In this document: piece by piece, positions 13,158-26,228 of the stretch
Numbering within the stretch: the first letter of the stretch is position 1
How the letters are laid out: every line of letters starts with the position of its first letter
Origin: Caenorhabditis remanei
Lineage: Eukaryota > Nematoda > Chromadorea > Rhabditida > Rhabditidae
NCBI RefSeq assembly: GCF_010183535.1
Contig: NC_071331.1
Span: 9,982,001-10,046,000 of the forward strand
DNA length: 64,000 bases
Direction: 5' to 3'
Notes under the pieces: model-generated
Told to the model about the DNA's origin: nothing
Seen by the model: only the letters and a program-made list of their open reading frames with translations
Databases searched by the model: none
Program-made: the position numbers and the translations under genes

Positions 13158-16100
13158 GAGCTCCTACTCTGTGAAGAGACCCTCATCATCTACAACGACC
13201 GTCTACATCGACTCAACAAGTTATATGAGAGCTACAAGTCTGGACAGTACACACAGATGAAAGGTGAGATTTTTAATTTACAAAATGTTTCATTGAAAAA
13301 TATTTTATTTTCATGGTTTTTCAGCAAAATCATCCAGTCTCAGCTTACAAAATGTTTCGTGGAACTGACTAAGGATTTGGGAAAAGCAAATTTTGCTCGA
13401 ACCTTTTTAATTGGGGCATTCGGTTTCTTGTAAGACAGAAAATATAATTAGGTTTATTTCAATATTCGTTACCATCTATTCGCTCGATTTATCAGCTGAA
13501 TCCTCGAGTCTCAGCGAGCTCCGTGCCGCGTTTATTGGCTCCAAACCAGATGCATCGCAGAAGCCAATCGACGCAGAGCTAGCGAATCTGATGGGACGAG
13601 TCGTAGTTGATATCAAAGCGATTGTTGGATTTGCCAGAATTTCTCCAGGAGATGTATTCGAAGTTCTCATCAGACATGGATCTCAGAAATGGAAGACACG
13701 TGGAAAGACACTGCCGGATAGGACTCAGAAATGGGAGAAAGAGCAAGTAGTGCTGACGTGTGTCCCTGATCAATCGATAGATGTGAAAGTATCCGAGTGT
13801 AGACTGTTCAAATCGAAATCATTGAATGATCGATCATTCGATCCGTGTCAATTGTTCTCCTCTCAACCACAATTGGTCACGATGAACTTGAATTCAATGG
13901 GAACGATTAAGCTCCAGTTGGTTGTTACTTGGTTGTGAGTTTTTATAGAATATTTGTAAAAAATTAACACAACGAAACAGTGACTCATAAAAATGTTTCT
14001 GCTTTTTCATTGGTTATTGAAACAGTGACTTGAAAATTTCAAAGTTCAGTTAGGTCTTCAAAGAGCTTTCATGAATAATTCAAAGTTTTTAGGGGTAGGT
14101 ATCGAGCAGTCCTAGATTTAAGAGAAAAGGTATTGATTCATTGTTGCTAAACCATCTGTTCTTGTATTTATGAAAATTTCGGAACAGAAGAGAAATTTTG
14201 AAAATTCTTATGACTTGACACGTTGAAAAAGGCGAATTTCGGATGCATTTCCCAAACTGTTATATTTCTTTAATATTTCAATGTATGTATTGCTGAAAGA
14301 AACAAACTGATACCTTGGAATTTGTGAACCAGAAATATCGATTCTAATTTTAAGAATTTCAAGTCCGCTAATCCTATTTTTGATTCATACAGTTCCCAAA
14401 CTATTCTTTTTGTACTTATGGGCTATTCTAAACCGGTAACTGGTCAAATAAAGGAGGAAAGATATTTTTCAACTATGCATTCTGTTTCGTACAGTTTGTA
14501 GATTAGGAGTAGAACTGTATTTTTGTTTCGGGTGGAAAAATTTCTTCACTCTGTACAGTACCGCCCAAAAATATAAATTTGATGTATTTTAGTGGCAAAT
14601 CATCAACTTTTGACACACTCCCCAAAATCATGAATTTCCAGTAAAAGTATCACAAATTTTCAAAAACTTAAAATTTTTTTTTGATAATTTCTGTTTTGAA
14701 TTTCTCATGTTTCGACAAATTGTCTTAATCCCCAAATTTTCACAAATAGCATTCTTGAAAAATTGCACTGGAGATTTATTTTTGTAGCTGACGGTTTTTG
14801 TATGATCGCTCTTTGAAAATTTACATATCATCGAAGTAATTTTTCTCACAAATCTTCAGTGCAAAATTGTGAAATTTTTGAGCTTGCCATATTGACGACC
14901 TATAACAAAGACATCAAAAGTTTCCAAAAACTGTGAATTTGTGGTATTTTTTTCTGTTTCGAGTTCGTCATATTTCAACAAATTGCTTTCATCCCCAATT
15001 TCGTATCAAAAACCTTCTTCATATTTCTTTTTTCAGACCCCTCCTCGCCTCGAAGTCCTCCACGAAACCAACGATCGTCCAGAATCCTCAAATCCCAATG
15101 GACGGAGAAGCAACCATCGATCGAAAGCCCCGAATTGTACTCCGCGAGAAGAAACGTGGATCCGCGGCACGAGTTGCAATGAAAGAGCAATGGAGGAACT
15201 CAACGAATATGTTGGACTCAATCTATCTGGATGTTGCCAAAACGATTCCATCAGTCGATGCAATGTCGACATTAGATCTGAGGAAAGTGCCGAAAGAATT
15301 GAATACTGGAACACTTCCAGCACCTTCGAGTAAACGAGAATTCAAGAATTTCACAAGTTATTCTCCAATGTCATCGTCAACTCTAATGGGAAAACGAAGT
15401 CAAAGTCTGGCTCAATTGGGAGCCACTACGAATAGTCCTGACGCCACGAGAGAATTCAATCGGAAATTCAAGAACTCATCGGAGACTGACACGAATAGTA
15501 CGGTAGCGTCGGAAGTGTTTGGTCTGTTGGAAATGATTGAGGAGATTCAACCGAAAGCGAATCGAATGTATCGGGAATACGATGAATTGAGTAGTTTGGT
15601 GAATCTGTTGGCGCAGTGGCATACGTTGATCAAGATGAATAAGGCAAGTTGCAAAGGAGTGGAAACTAAGTGGATGCGTTAAATTTGAAAAATGTTAATA
15701 TTGAAACAGCAGAAATTTTCGTTTCAACTAAATTCAAAGAGTGCATCTGAAAGGGTGCAAGATACAAAAACCAGCTAAAATGTGCCCCTCTAAACTTCCA
15801 ATAAGGTCATGTTTCACCAAATCCAGAGCCATAGGGAGATGAAGAAAAGAGTTTCGGTATTTTTAGAAATGCGTATCTTTTAAATCCCACTAGTTTGTAA
15901 TGGAAAATTATTCACGGATGGATAGAACGAATAAAGTGAAAAAAACGTAGCACTTAGCTCTGATACTCGAAACGGTAAAAATTTCACTGATCTTAAACAG
16001 TGTGGTTTTAAATTTGGTTTCGAAGTGATTTTGAAATCTAGACATTTGGACATGAATCATGAAAAAGCAATTTTCAAATTAGGATCCTTATGATTTTAAC

Positions 16101-18797
16101 TTAAAATCAGAAAAAAAAGCGTCTCAAATTTTTTGTTTTGAGTTGACAATTATTCGACAGCTTTCATATTTACAGAAAGTCTCTCAATCCACCAAAAAAC
16201 AATCAATCCACTCAATCAACTCCCTGCCACGTAACCATCCGATGACGTCATCAACAGCTTCAGATGAATTGGATGATAATGTTCTGATTACTAATGAGAT
16301 ACAGTGAGTTTTCTATATGTAATCAGCAAAATACTTTTTTTCTTGAGTCATTAACTTTATGATATTTTTGAAACAAACATTTTTTCAGCTCCGAAAACGA
16401 CAGTGGAATCGACTCGCTCCGTCAGAATTGTTCTCCATACGTACTCGATGGATACAATAAAAATGGATCGAAAGGAAGTCGGGAGGGAGCAAGATTCAGA
16501 CAACTGAAAGAGCGTCGGAAATCACTTGGAGCCCTTATGGACTCGGCTGAAATTGAGAAGTTGTACTTGGAAAGTGATTATTTCTGGCAGACGGCTTGTA
16601 ATGATAACAATGATAATCATACGGTAACTGGAAGTTCGGAGATTGACACGTGTCTACAGTATCATCTGAATCGAATTTTGAAGTGTTTAGAGGTAAGTCT
16701 ATATTTTCTACTGTTTCTCACATTCCAGATATTCTCGGAGAATTATGGAATGTGATTGAAGATTTCATAGATCATAAAAAATAACTGGTGTTTCTTTCAG
16801 AGTCTCGAGAGTATCGAGACGGACTGTCCATTAGTCTACAAGACATCGGAAATGTTGAAACGATTGGAAGTGGAAACAGTGACACTTGATGATCTACTTC
16901 GAATAGCCAAAAGTGCTCCAGCTCTTCCGAATATTTCGAATGTTCTAACTGAGATCGAAGCGTGTCCAGAAGTACAAGAGATATGGTTATCCACGTGTTA
17001 TCCATTGAATTCTTCATTGATTGTGCCGAAGGATAAGCTGAAGACACAGATTAAACTGCAAATTGCTCATATCACCGAGCAGATTTATCCACATCTTGTT
17101 AGTCGAGGTAAGTGTAATTTTTTCGGCTGAAATATTGGTTTCATTATTCTGAAATCGACTTATTGAATCAAACTTCCTAACATAGAACCCTCAAAGTAAA
17201 TCGTAGTCTGAAACAGTGGATTGTAGTTAGTTCGTTCGGCGGAAATAACGCATTTTTCGATCAAAAACAATGAAAAAATCAAAGTAAATTGGTGTTGGTT
17301 TAAAAGTTGGAAAACAACTAGTTTACATCTATTGAAATAACCCAAAATCAGTATTTTTAAATATGCCCGAAAATCGCATTTGTTCTCATGAGATTACTGT
17401 AGCACTGATTGTGTGCAAACACCACATTGCCAATGTATCAGATGCTACTGCAATTTTCAGAAGTTTTGAAAAAAAGAGTGAAATCATCGATTTCAAAGAT
17501 TAAAACGGGTTTTGGACCAAAAACGATTGATTTTTTTAGGATTTTAAAATAAAAATCACTTCTTGGGAGCGGAATTTGCTCGATTAGTAACGTGTTATTT
17601 GAATCTCACTTAGATTAGGAGTACACTATGTATCTTTATGTCTGAGTCGCTACGCAGCGAAAATCTTTGGACGTTACATGGTTGTGAGTTTTTCAAAAAC
17701 AGTTCTACTTTGGATAGGCGTAGCGATTTATAAAATCGTCTCTGCTTTTTGATTAGTTACTGAAACAGTAGTTCAGTTTTTGTACGAACATTTCTACTGT
17801 TTCCTTGATTCTGAATATTTACTCTTATATGAAACTACTCCAGTACAAATTACACACTTAATTCAATGATTTCAGTGGCCAAATCGATCATCCGTCTCCT
17901 CAACGACAATGTTCAAAAAGAGACGTCAAACGTGACAGTATTCCATTTCGTTGGAATATTCAAAGGACGACATTTCGAGCCATACATTGAGAATATGGGA
18001 CATGACGCGTGGATGGTCACTCTCTTGGATACTGAACAAATTCAAAAAGTGGCACAAGTTGTCGATCGACTATCCAATGTTCCAGTTGTGCCACCACTGG
18101 AATCACTCAAACATTTGGGAGTTCTTCTTGCGAGAGGCGACTTTAGGATTTCGATGATTGTTGGTGAGTAGTCAGCTTATGACCGCTTAGAGAAAGTTTT
18201 GAACAAAATTAATCTGCCGTTTCAAAAACATCAAAAATAGAATCTTGTCTTTATCTACTGTTCGTCTCTCATTGGTATAATTCCAGAACAATACCTGCGT
18301 CAAGCCAGTGGCCATTTACTATCCGATCTACTCTCCTCATATCTCTGTCTTCTTGAAGATGACACTACGGATGCTCGTCTTGGAGCACTCAAGGCTCTCG
18401 CTATTTTTGATGTGAGTAATCTTTCGTTATGTTGATTCATCGGAACAACACTGTTTGAATTTCACATTGGGATACAAGCGAAAATCTCAAAATTCATGAA
18501 TTTTCACTAAAAACATCGAAAGTTTTCAAAAACGTATTTAAAACATTTCTGTTTTGAGATTCTCATATTTTTACAGATTTTCTTTATATACCATCAATAA
18601 ATCAAAAACGTCAAAACGCCTAGAATTTTCTGTGATTTTTGAAACAAAATATTTTGCAAACAAAGCTTCCCTTTTTTCAGAATCCCCGAATCTCGAAACA
18701 AATCACGTACGTGGCGGAACACGACTTTTCAGAAGACGTCCGTCGATTCGCCACCTCAATGTTACGTGGATTCGAAGAAGAGGTCACACGGATTTAG
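13158..18797 (+). CDS. RIPOR/FAM65-like gene, copy 2 (5'-truncated tandem duplicate, intact frame)
   Basis: Exons: 13158-13263, 13496-13934, 15037-15643, 16176-16303, 16389-16692, 16801-17107, 17876-18163, 18287-18411 and 18681-18797 (TAG). Lengths and phases equal the last nine exons of copy 1, giving 806 residues with no stop or frameshift. Sequence equivalent to the first two visible exons of copy 1 (17-138, 1026-1122) was not found. An ATG at 13149, inside the acceptor (ATGTTTCAG), is in frame and could start an 809-residue protein if transcription began nearby; otherwise the copy might be spliced onto upstream exons by read-through. The intron after 15643 starts with GC (GCAAGT) where copy 1 has GTGAGT. 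A canonical AATAAA lies at 19019-19024, about 220 nt past the stop. Function as for copy 1; whether it is expressed cannot be told. Confidence 0.75.
13321..13344 (+). other. Decoy splice acceptor: duplicated head of the C2-core exon
   Basis: TCAG followed by CAAAATCATCCAGTCTCAGC repeats, with two changes, the acceptor and first 20 nt of the exon that starts at 5485 in copy 1. The acceptor actually in frame for copy 2 is at 13496. Use of the decoy would lead to an in-frame TGA within about 15 codons. Confidence 0.6.
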
Positions 18798-19929
18798 ACC
18801 CTTCCATGTCATCTCAATCCATGACATTACCTAATTATCTGTCATTTCTTTCTCTCTGTTTCCCTAATTGCTCCAGTGTCTTTTCTCTCCAGAAAGTGTA
18901 GCTCAAAATGTGATTTTCTTATTCGTGTGATTTGATTGTATATCACGAAGAATTGTGTCAACTCGGGTTTTTGATTTTTATTTTGTATATTTTGTCATGG
19001 TTTCACCTACTTTATTTTAATAAAATAAATATTTATGAAATAATTTCACAAGGTTTGGAGTCGATCAAAGTGAGAACATTGAGAAATAGCTAGCCGACTA
19101 ATTAGCTCCGAGAAGTTTTTGTCTGAAACACTTGCCGTTTCACATCATTTATTTATTTATTTATTCCAGGATTTGAGAGTACGTGGAAAGGAATCATTCA
19201 CTTTTTACAAATGATCGTCCTGAAGTTGTTAAAAAAGTCCAACAACAGCAATGCATTTTGAGATAACGGAAGAGAACCTGACAGTCTTGTAAATTTAGAA
19301 AAAGAAAAAAAAAATGTAATTGTCTCTTTTTATGGCTATAATGAATTGAAAAATTATTCCTAAAGTCTTGGTCATGTAACCGAAACATTTGTTGACACCT
19401 TTTAGTAATGCTCGAAAGTGACGTTATCGTGAATGGGACATCTCAAAAAACAGGAAATAGTAGTAATGTTTTCGTACGGTATAGGTTTTGAATTAACAAT
19501 TAGGTTGTATATACAGCCAGGAGCAATAAAACCAAAATTCTCAAAACGTCGAGTAGCCATCTCAGCAACATTCAATATTCAGTACACACTGCAACAGTGA
19601 GCTTCAGCACAGGCGGATAATATTCAGAAAAATTCAAATTTGGTGATAAAACTAACAATTGTAAGATCAGCGGGAAAAGAGAAAGAGGGCAAAGAAAATA
19701 AATAGGAAAAGTAATAATCAACCGTTTTTTTTAATTGCTGTTTCATCTTGACGTTTTTGCGAAAAGAGTTTAGTTGCATGGCAATATCATTTTACATTTT
19801 AATCATTCTTTTCTTTCTGGATATCTGATTTTTATAGTTTTTATTCTGAATGTGAGTGTTGCGACGGTTATTGGGTTGGGAAAGAACTTCCGTAGTGGTA
19901 ACGTAACGAAGGTTCGTTGCAGAACACCT

Positions 19930-20769
19930 CTGACTAATCAGAGGAAGAATTGCTGTCACTCGACGAAACGAGTGCTGTATTATGACCGACTGTCATTTTG
20001 GCATTATCCGATCTGTCATTATACATTTCATTGGTTGTAATCCTGCCTTTCTTTATCTTTAGTGCTTTATCCAGAGCTCGTTTTTCAGAGATGGTTCTGT
20101 AGGCGATTCCTACAAGTTCTTGGAATGTTCGGTCTTTTTGGTGATGCTTCATGAAGACGGTGACCATGATTTATTGTGGCAGCTTGCCAATGAACGAATT
20201 GATGAAGATGGAGTCATCCAGCGTGCATCCCTTACTTCTCAGCGAGTACGCTATGATGCAATATTTGTTTAGATCCTTCTCCATATCCTCGAAACTGTCT
20301 TCGGTGAAAGAGAACTTGCTGAGCTGGTGAATGGGTTTTGCTTAGTGTCCTCCTCACTGTTGTACTGTCTTTCCAAGCTGTCCCTCAGCACGTAGTAGTC
20401 TTCTTCTGACAGAGTCACCGATTGCAACATTGACTTCGCTTCCCCACTCAGAAGTCTCAGGAGTAAAGCATGTTTGAGCGTCATCGGAATTTTATCGTTT
20501 TTGTGAACCAAAACATCAAACAACTGCATGAAGATACTGTATTCGCCTGGTTTTCCGTCAAAAACTGGAATCGTGTTCAAGGCTGTGTTCACAGCATTGT
20601 TAGAGAGAAGAGGAGACGAGTTCTCCTGTGATTCCGGAGGGCTCTGACGAAGCATAGCAGAGTCCACCAGATTGTTGTTTGACATCGCTACGGGTAGAAG
20701 TGGAGACGAGTTCTCCTGTGGCATTGAAGTGCTTTGTTGTGACAATATAGCTGGGGCTATTATTGTCAC
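19930..20769 (-). pseudogene. BEL/Pao-type retrotransposon gag remnant
   Basis: The minus-strand frame from 20769 encodes a Ser/Gln-rich N-terminus followed by a block starting IPVFDGKPGEY and continuing through a helical region, typical of the DUF1759 gag of BEL/Pao elements. The similarity moves to another frame near 20335 (frameshift), and an in-frame TAA occurs near 20177 before a further gag-like stretch. No protease, reverse transcriptase or LTR was found, so this is a truncated dead fragment inside the spacer. No other unit of the array has it. Confidence 0.7.
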
Positions 20770-21086
20770 GACAGTGAGCCTGAAGTTATGGTTTTCAGTC
20801 TTCGAAAACTTCGGCTGAAAAACGTTTGAGGATTTTCTCTTTTTTTTTAGAGTGATTAGTTTTGAAAAGAGTGTCTGACTGGTTCAAAATGTTCGACATA
20901 TTTCTCTCTATTTTCTGAATATTGTGAAACATAAATTTGTATCAAGTTTTGATGGTGCGCCCTTTTTGTTAAATGTGACTATTTCTATAATTATCTCCAC
21001 AATTTCATTAGAGTGGAATACACGAAAAGACGAAATTTTTCTGATATTTATTTGAAAATTTATTGAAGCAATTCGATCCATTTCTA

Positions 21087-21971
21087 CTCAGGTATTTTTG
21101 GGCAGGGGTTGGGCAACGAAACTTTCGATTGGGCCGTGTGGCTCGTGAATAGGGCACAGTGCCCGCAAAAAGGGCCACATGGCCCAGTGGGCACTAGTTG
21201 GGCACAGGTTGGGCCACAGGTTGAGAGATAGGAAATACTTGGTGGATGTGGGCACAGGTTGGGCGCTTGGTGAGGATGAATGGGCACTGCATGGGCACGG
21301 AGTGGGCACACGTTGAGAAATCGCGCTCTACTGCACACTCTGATTTTTCGCCACGATTTTTCTTATTTGTTTCGTTTCTTTTACAATTTTATCGTCTTTC
21401 GATTTTATGCTACTTATTCAAAGAGAAGATAATAGAGAATCTACACAAATCCGTCGATCAAACAGGTAAGATGTTATTATATTTTCTTTTAATTTTTGTC
21501 AAATTTCAGCGGAGCAAGAAATAAATTCAACAATACGAGCATCATCATCAACTACGCGCTCCGACTGCTTCACTTCTCGTCTCTGATATTTTTCGCATTT
21601 CTTGTAGATTTTTTGTTGAAATTTGTATATTTATGATTTCTTTCTCCTGTATTATTTATGTATTCCTATTTCCCATAGTATTTTTGACCAATTATAGCTT
21701 ATTTTCTCCTATTACTTCCCATAATTACTTAAATAATTATTTTGTGTTTAAATTTGACAAATAAATAGTAGAAAAGTACAAAAATGTGTAATCTGGTTAA
21801 TTATTGTGAGGAATGGGAGGGAGCAAAGGGAGCGGAATGCCGCGCGTTGTACCGAATCTGGGCACTTTGCCCACGAAATGGGCATGGTGGCCCGCCATGT
21901 GTGGGCCACCATGCCGATTCTGAGGGCCACATGGCCCAATTTGTGGGCAACTTGGCCCAAAATTACCTGAG
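21087..21971. mobile_element. TA-flanked nonautonomous element with GGGCAC/GGGCCA-rich ends
   Basis: Inverted ends CTCAGGTA-TTTTGGGC, flanked by TA on both sides (21085-21086 and 21972-21973), as for Tc1/mariner-type insertions. Subterminal regions at 21100-21310 and 21845-21960 are dense in GGGCAC, GGGCCA and TTGGGC words in an otherwise AT-rich setting. The centre is AT-rich and has no recognisable transposase. Confidence 0.7.
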
Positions 21972-23295
21972 TATATTACAGTTCAAGGAGTGTACGAAAT
22001 ATCAATTGTGTAAGCAAAATTCAACAGTTTTTTTTCCTGCTTCTGGACATTGTGAAGTATACACTTTTAAATGAGATTTTGATTTTTCACATCTAATGGT
22101 TCCCATACAAATGTTTTGCTATGTTTTATTTATTTTGTGAAATGTGTCAGCTAGTTGAATCCATGATTTCATCAATTTTCCATCAATAGGTAAATCAATA
22201 CTCTTGACAAAAAAATTGCACAAAATTCATTCGATTTGGCCCCCATTTCTCTTCTCAGCTTTTAAAAGATTCCTACTTTTCACACAAAAACAGCAGTTTC
22301 CGTTCTTCCATAAATTTAAAAGCCTAAATGATGATTATTATTTCACGAATAAGTTTCGTCTTCTCCATAAACCATCAATATGTTTCAGGAGCTCCTACTC
22401 TGTGAAGAGACCCTCATCATCTACAACGTCCGTCAAGTCGAAATCGTTGAATGATCGATCATTCGATCCGTGTCAATTGTTCTCCTCTCAACCACAATTG
22501 GTCCTTGAATTCGATGGGAACGATTAAGCAGTTGATTGTTACTTGGTTGTGAGTTAAAAAAAGAATATGTAAAGGACGGACTACCAATTCATAAAAATGT
22601 CTCTGCTTTTTTATTTCGATGAACTCTGTTTCATACTGTTTGTAAATGAAGAGTAGAACTAAATTTCTGCTATGATTGAACAAATTGCTTCAGCTATGTA
22701 CAATACCGCTCAAAAAGATTATATTTCGAGTTTCCCATATTTCAACAAATTTCCTTCATCCCCGAATTTGTTTTGATAACATTCTTGATATTTCCACTTT
22801 CAGACCCCTCCTCGCCTCGAAGTCCTCCACCAAACCAAAGTCTGGCTCAATTGGGAGCCACTACGAATAGTCCGGACGCCACGAGAGAATTCAATCGAAA
22901 ATTCAAGAACTCATCGGAGACCGACACGAATAGTACGGTAGCGTCGGAAGTATTCGGTCTGTTGGAAATGATTGAGGAGATTCAACCGAAAGCGAATCGA
23001 ATGTATCGGGAATACGATGAATTGAGTAGTTTGGTGAATCTGTTGGCGCAGTGGCATACGTTGATCAAGATGAACAAGGTGTGTAGACTAGAACGTAAAA
23101 CTGAGTGAATGCGTTACTTTTGAAAAATGCTAATACTGAAACGGTAACCATTTCTGTTTGGACTAAATACAAAGAGCTCGAAAGAATGGATTTGATTAGA
23201 AAAACTTGATACTGTCAGCCTATCTGTCTTTTTTTTCCATTTTTTTGCAATTTTCGTACTTTAAAAAGGTAGTAATTCTTTACCTTTCCGAATTT

Positions 23296-23429
23296 CGACC
23301 TCGTTTTTCTCGAATAACAAGCCACGAGGGCAATAACTGATTATATATTTGGAATCAGCGTTTTTTTTAGCTTTCCAATGATATATGTCATGTACCATAA
23401 CTCCACGGTCACCTGGAGGCCTTCCCTAG
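23296..23429. repeat. Solo arm of the 6405-7455 foldback element
   Basis: Matches the outer right arm of the foldback element, from the GACCTCGTTTTTCTCGAATA region to the tip GGAGGCCTTCCCTAG. It lacks the other arm and the tRNA-like stretch. It lies in an intron of copy 3. Confidence 0.7.
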
Positions 23430-25490
23430 TAAATTCTACTGTTCCGCGTCCTCAATTACTTATATTCACGTTTCTAAAGTTAGTTTATTTATTTTACAAT
23501 ATTCAGAAAAAACTCTAGTTATTGCATTTGTATACAATTTTCAGAAAGTCTCCCAATCCACCAAAAAGCAATCAATCCACTCCATCAACTCCCTGCCACG
23601 TAACCATCCGATGACGTCATCAACAGCTTCAGATGAATTGGATGATACTGTTCTGATTACGAATGAGATACAGTGAGTTTTCAAAATGTAATCAGCAAAA
23701 TACTTTTTTTCTTGATTCATTAACTTTATGACACTTTTGAAAAAAACTTTTTTTCAGCTCCGAAAACGACAGTGGAATCGACTCGCTCCGTCAGAATTGT
23801 TCTCCATACGTACTCGATGGATACAATAAAAATGGATCGAAAGGAAGTCGAGAGGGTGCGAGATTCAGACAACTGAAAGAGCGTCGGAAATCACTTGGAG
23901 CCCTTATGGACTCTGCTGAAATCGAGAAGTTGTACTTGGAAAGTGATTATTTCTGGCAGACGGCTTGTAATGATAGCAATGATAATCATACGATAACTGG
24001 AAGTTCGGAGATTGACACGTGTCTACAGTATCATCTGAATCGAATTTTGAAGTGTTTAGAGGTAAGTCTATATTTTCTACTGTTTCTCACATTCCACAAA
24101 TTTTCTAAGAAATATACAATGTGATTTGATGAAGGGAAATTTTATGCTTCACGTTTCAGAGTCTCGAGAGTATCGAGACGGACTGTCCATTAGTCTACAA
24201 AACATCGGAAATGTTGAAACGATTGGAAGTGGAAACAGTGACACTTGATGATCTACTTCGAATTGCCAAAAGTGCTCCAGCTCTTCCGAATATTTCGAAT
24301 GTTCTAACTGAGATTGAAGCGTGTCCAGAAGTACAAGAGATATGGTTATCCACGTGTTATCCATTGAATTCTTCATTGATTGTGCCGAAGGATAAGCTGA
24401 AGACACAGATTAAACTGCAAATTGCTCATATCACCGAGCAGATTTATCCACATCTTGTTAGTCGAGGTAAGTGTAATTTTTTCGGCTGAAATATTGGTTT
24501 CATTATTCTGAAATCGACTTATTGAATCAAACTTCCTAACATAGAACCCTCAAAGTAAATCGTAGTCTGAAGCAGTGAATTTTACATAGTTCGTCATTTT
24601 TCTGGTTCTATCGGTCCGTCGTGTTCTTCCCTTATGAAGTGTTGTTTTTTATTTAAAAGTTGTATCAAGAAACCGAATTACCTGACATAAAACTCTTAAA
24701 GTAATTCGTCGTTTGAAACAGCGAATTTCGCTTAGTTCGCAATTTTGCTCGATCTATTGTCATTTGAATGTTACTTAGAGTAGTACACTATGTATCTTTA
24801 TACCTGAGTCGTTACACAGTGAAAACCTGATTGTAGTTCAGTTTTTGCATGAACATTTCTACTGTTTCCATCATTCTGAATATTCACTCTTATTTCACTC
24901 TTATTTCACTCTTATACACGAATATCTTTCACAGAAATATTTCAACGATTTCAGTGGCCGAATCGATCATCCGTCTCCTCAACGACAACGTTCAAAAAGA
25001 GACGTCAAACGTGACAGTATTCCATTTCGTTGGAATATTCAAAGGACGACATTTCGAGCCATACATTGAGAATATGGGACATGACGCGTGGATGGTCACT
25101 CTCTTGGATACTGAACAAATTCAAAAAGTGGCACAAGTTGTCGATCGACTATCCAATGTTCCAGTTGTGCCACCACTGGAATCACTCAAACATTTGGGAG
25201 TTCTTCTTGCGAGAGGCGACTTTAGGTTTTCGATGATTGTTGGTGAGTTAATGGAAAAAGGAAAATTGTATCATCAGATGACCGCTCAGTTTTGATACAT
25301 TTCGAAAACAGAGAAAGTTTTTTTTTGCCGTTTCGAAAATGTCAAAAATAGAATCATGTCTGTATCTTCTGTTCGTGCTTGATCTTTTTTTTTAATAATT
25401 CCAGAACAATACCTCCGTCAAGCCAGTGGCCATTTACTATCCGATCTACTCTCCTCATATCTCTGTCTTCTTGAAGATGACACTACGGAT

Positions 25491-26156
25491 CACAGCACCC
25501 TGCACGGGGAACGCGCAAACAAAAAAACGAAAATTAGCCGTAGGGCACGTTCGCATTGTCTACAGTAATACTCAACAGAAAAGGCAAAATTTTACTGAGT
25601 CGGGCACATAAAAGCGTGAATATCTCGATTTCCCGAAATTTGTGCTCAGAATGCATATCCATTTCGTGTAAAGGAAGACTTTTTGTATAATTTTGTGAAT
25701 TTTCATACTTTAATATTGTGTATTCGTGGTGCTATTCCCAGTTTCATGCAAAATCAGAATTCCAGCGGCGCCGAAGAAACCGAGTTTTTCGGTATTATTT
25801 CTGCTGGATTTTCAATTTTCGTAGTCGAAAATTGGTTTCTGAACAGAAACAAACCATGAAATGAAGAAAAAATAGTGTAAAACCTCTGATTTTGCAAATT
25901 TTTCAATTTTTCGAAAATTCTAAAAATCTGATTTTTGCTAATAGCCGATTCTCAAGAGGAATTGTTTTTCGATTTTTATGACTTTCTGATGTGGAATAAT
26001 GCTGAAAATGTCAGAAAATCGCAAAACTATCCTGATCTCTCTAATCACTAAGCGAGAGAGTATGCGAACGAGAGATACGCAGATAGAGGGAGAAATTTTG
26101 AAAGCTGTGCGCGTTTCGCGTTTTTTGCGAGCTTGTTCCTCGTGCAGGGTACTGTG
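25491..26156. mobile_element. DNA transposon with CAC-type TIRs and 5-bp TSD, inside an exon of copy 3
   Basis: A 666-bp insertion with inverted tips CACAG-ACCCTGCACG (one mismatch at base 6), flanked by CGGAT on both sides (25486-25490 and 26157-26161). Copies 1 and 2 have one CGGAT at this exon position, so the ends are exact. No transposase frame is visible. CAC tips with a 5-bp duplication recall Transib, and CAC tips also occur in Chapaev and CACTA groups; the assignment is open. Confidence 0.8.
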
Positions 26157-26228
26157 CGGATGCTCGTCTTGGAGCACTCAAGGCTCGCTATTTTTGATGT
26201 GAGTAATCATTTATTTACTTTATCTTTA

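Larger units (their letters stand above)
18798..22388. other. 3' UTR of copy 2 and spacer to copy 3
   Basis: Holds the copy 2 3' UTR with AATAAA at 19019-19024, then duplicated spacer. The spacer has been enlarged by two insertions listed separately: a BEL/Pao gag remnant and a TA-flanked GGGC-rich element. No intact gene was seen. Confidence 0.6.
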
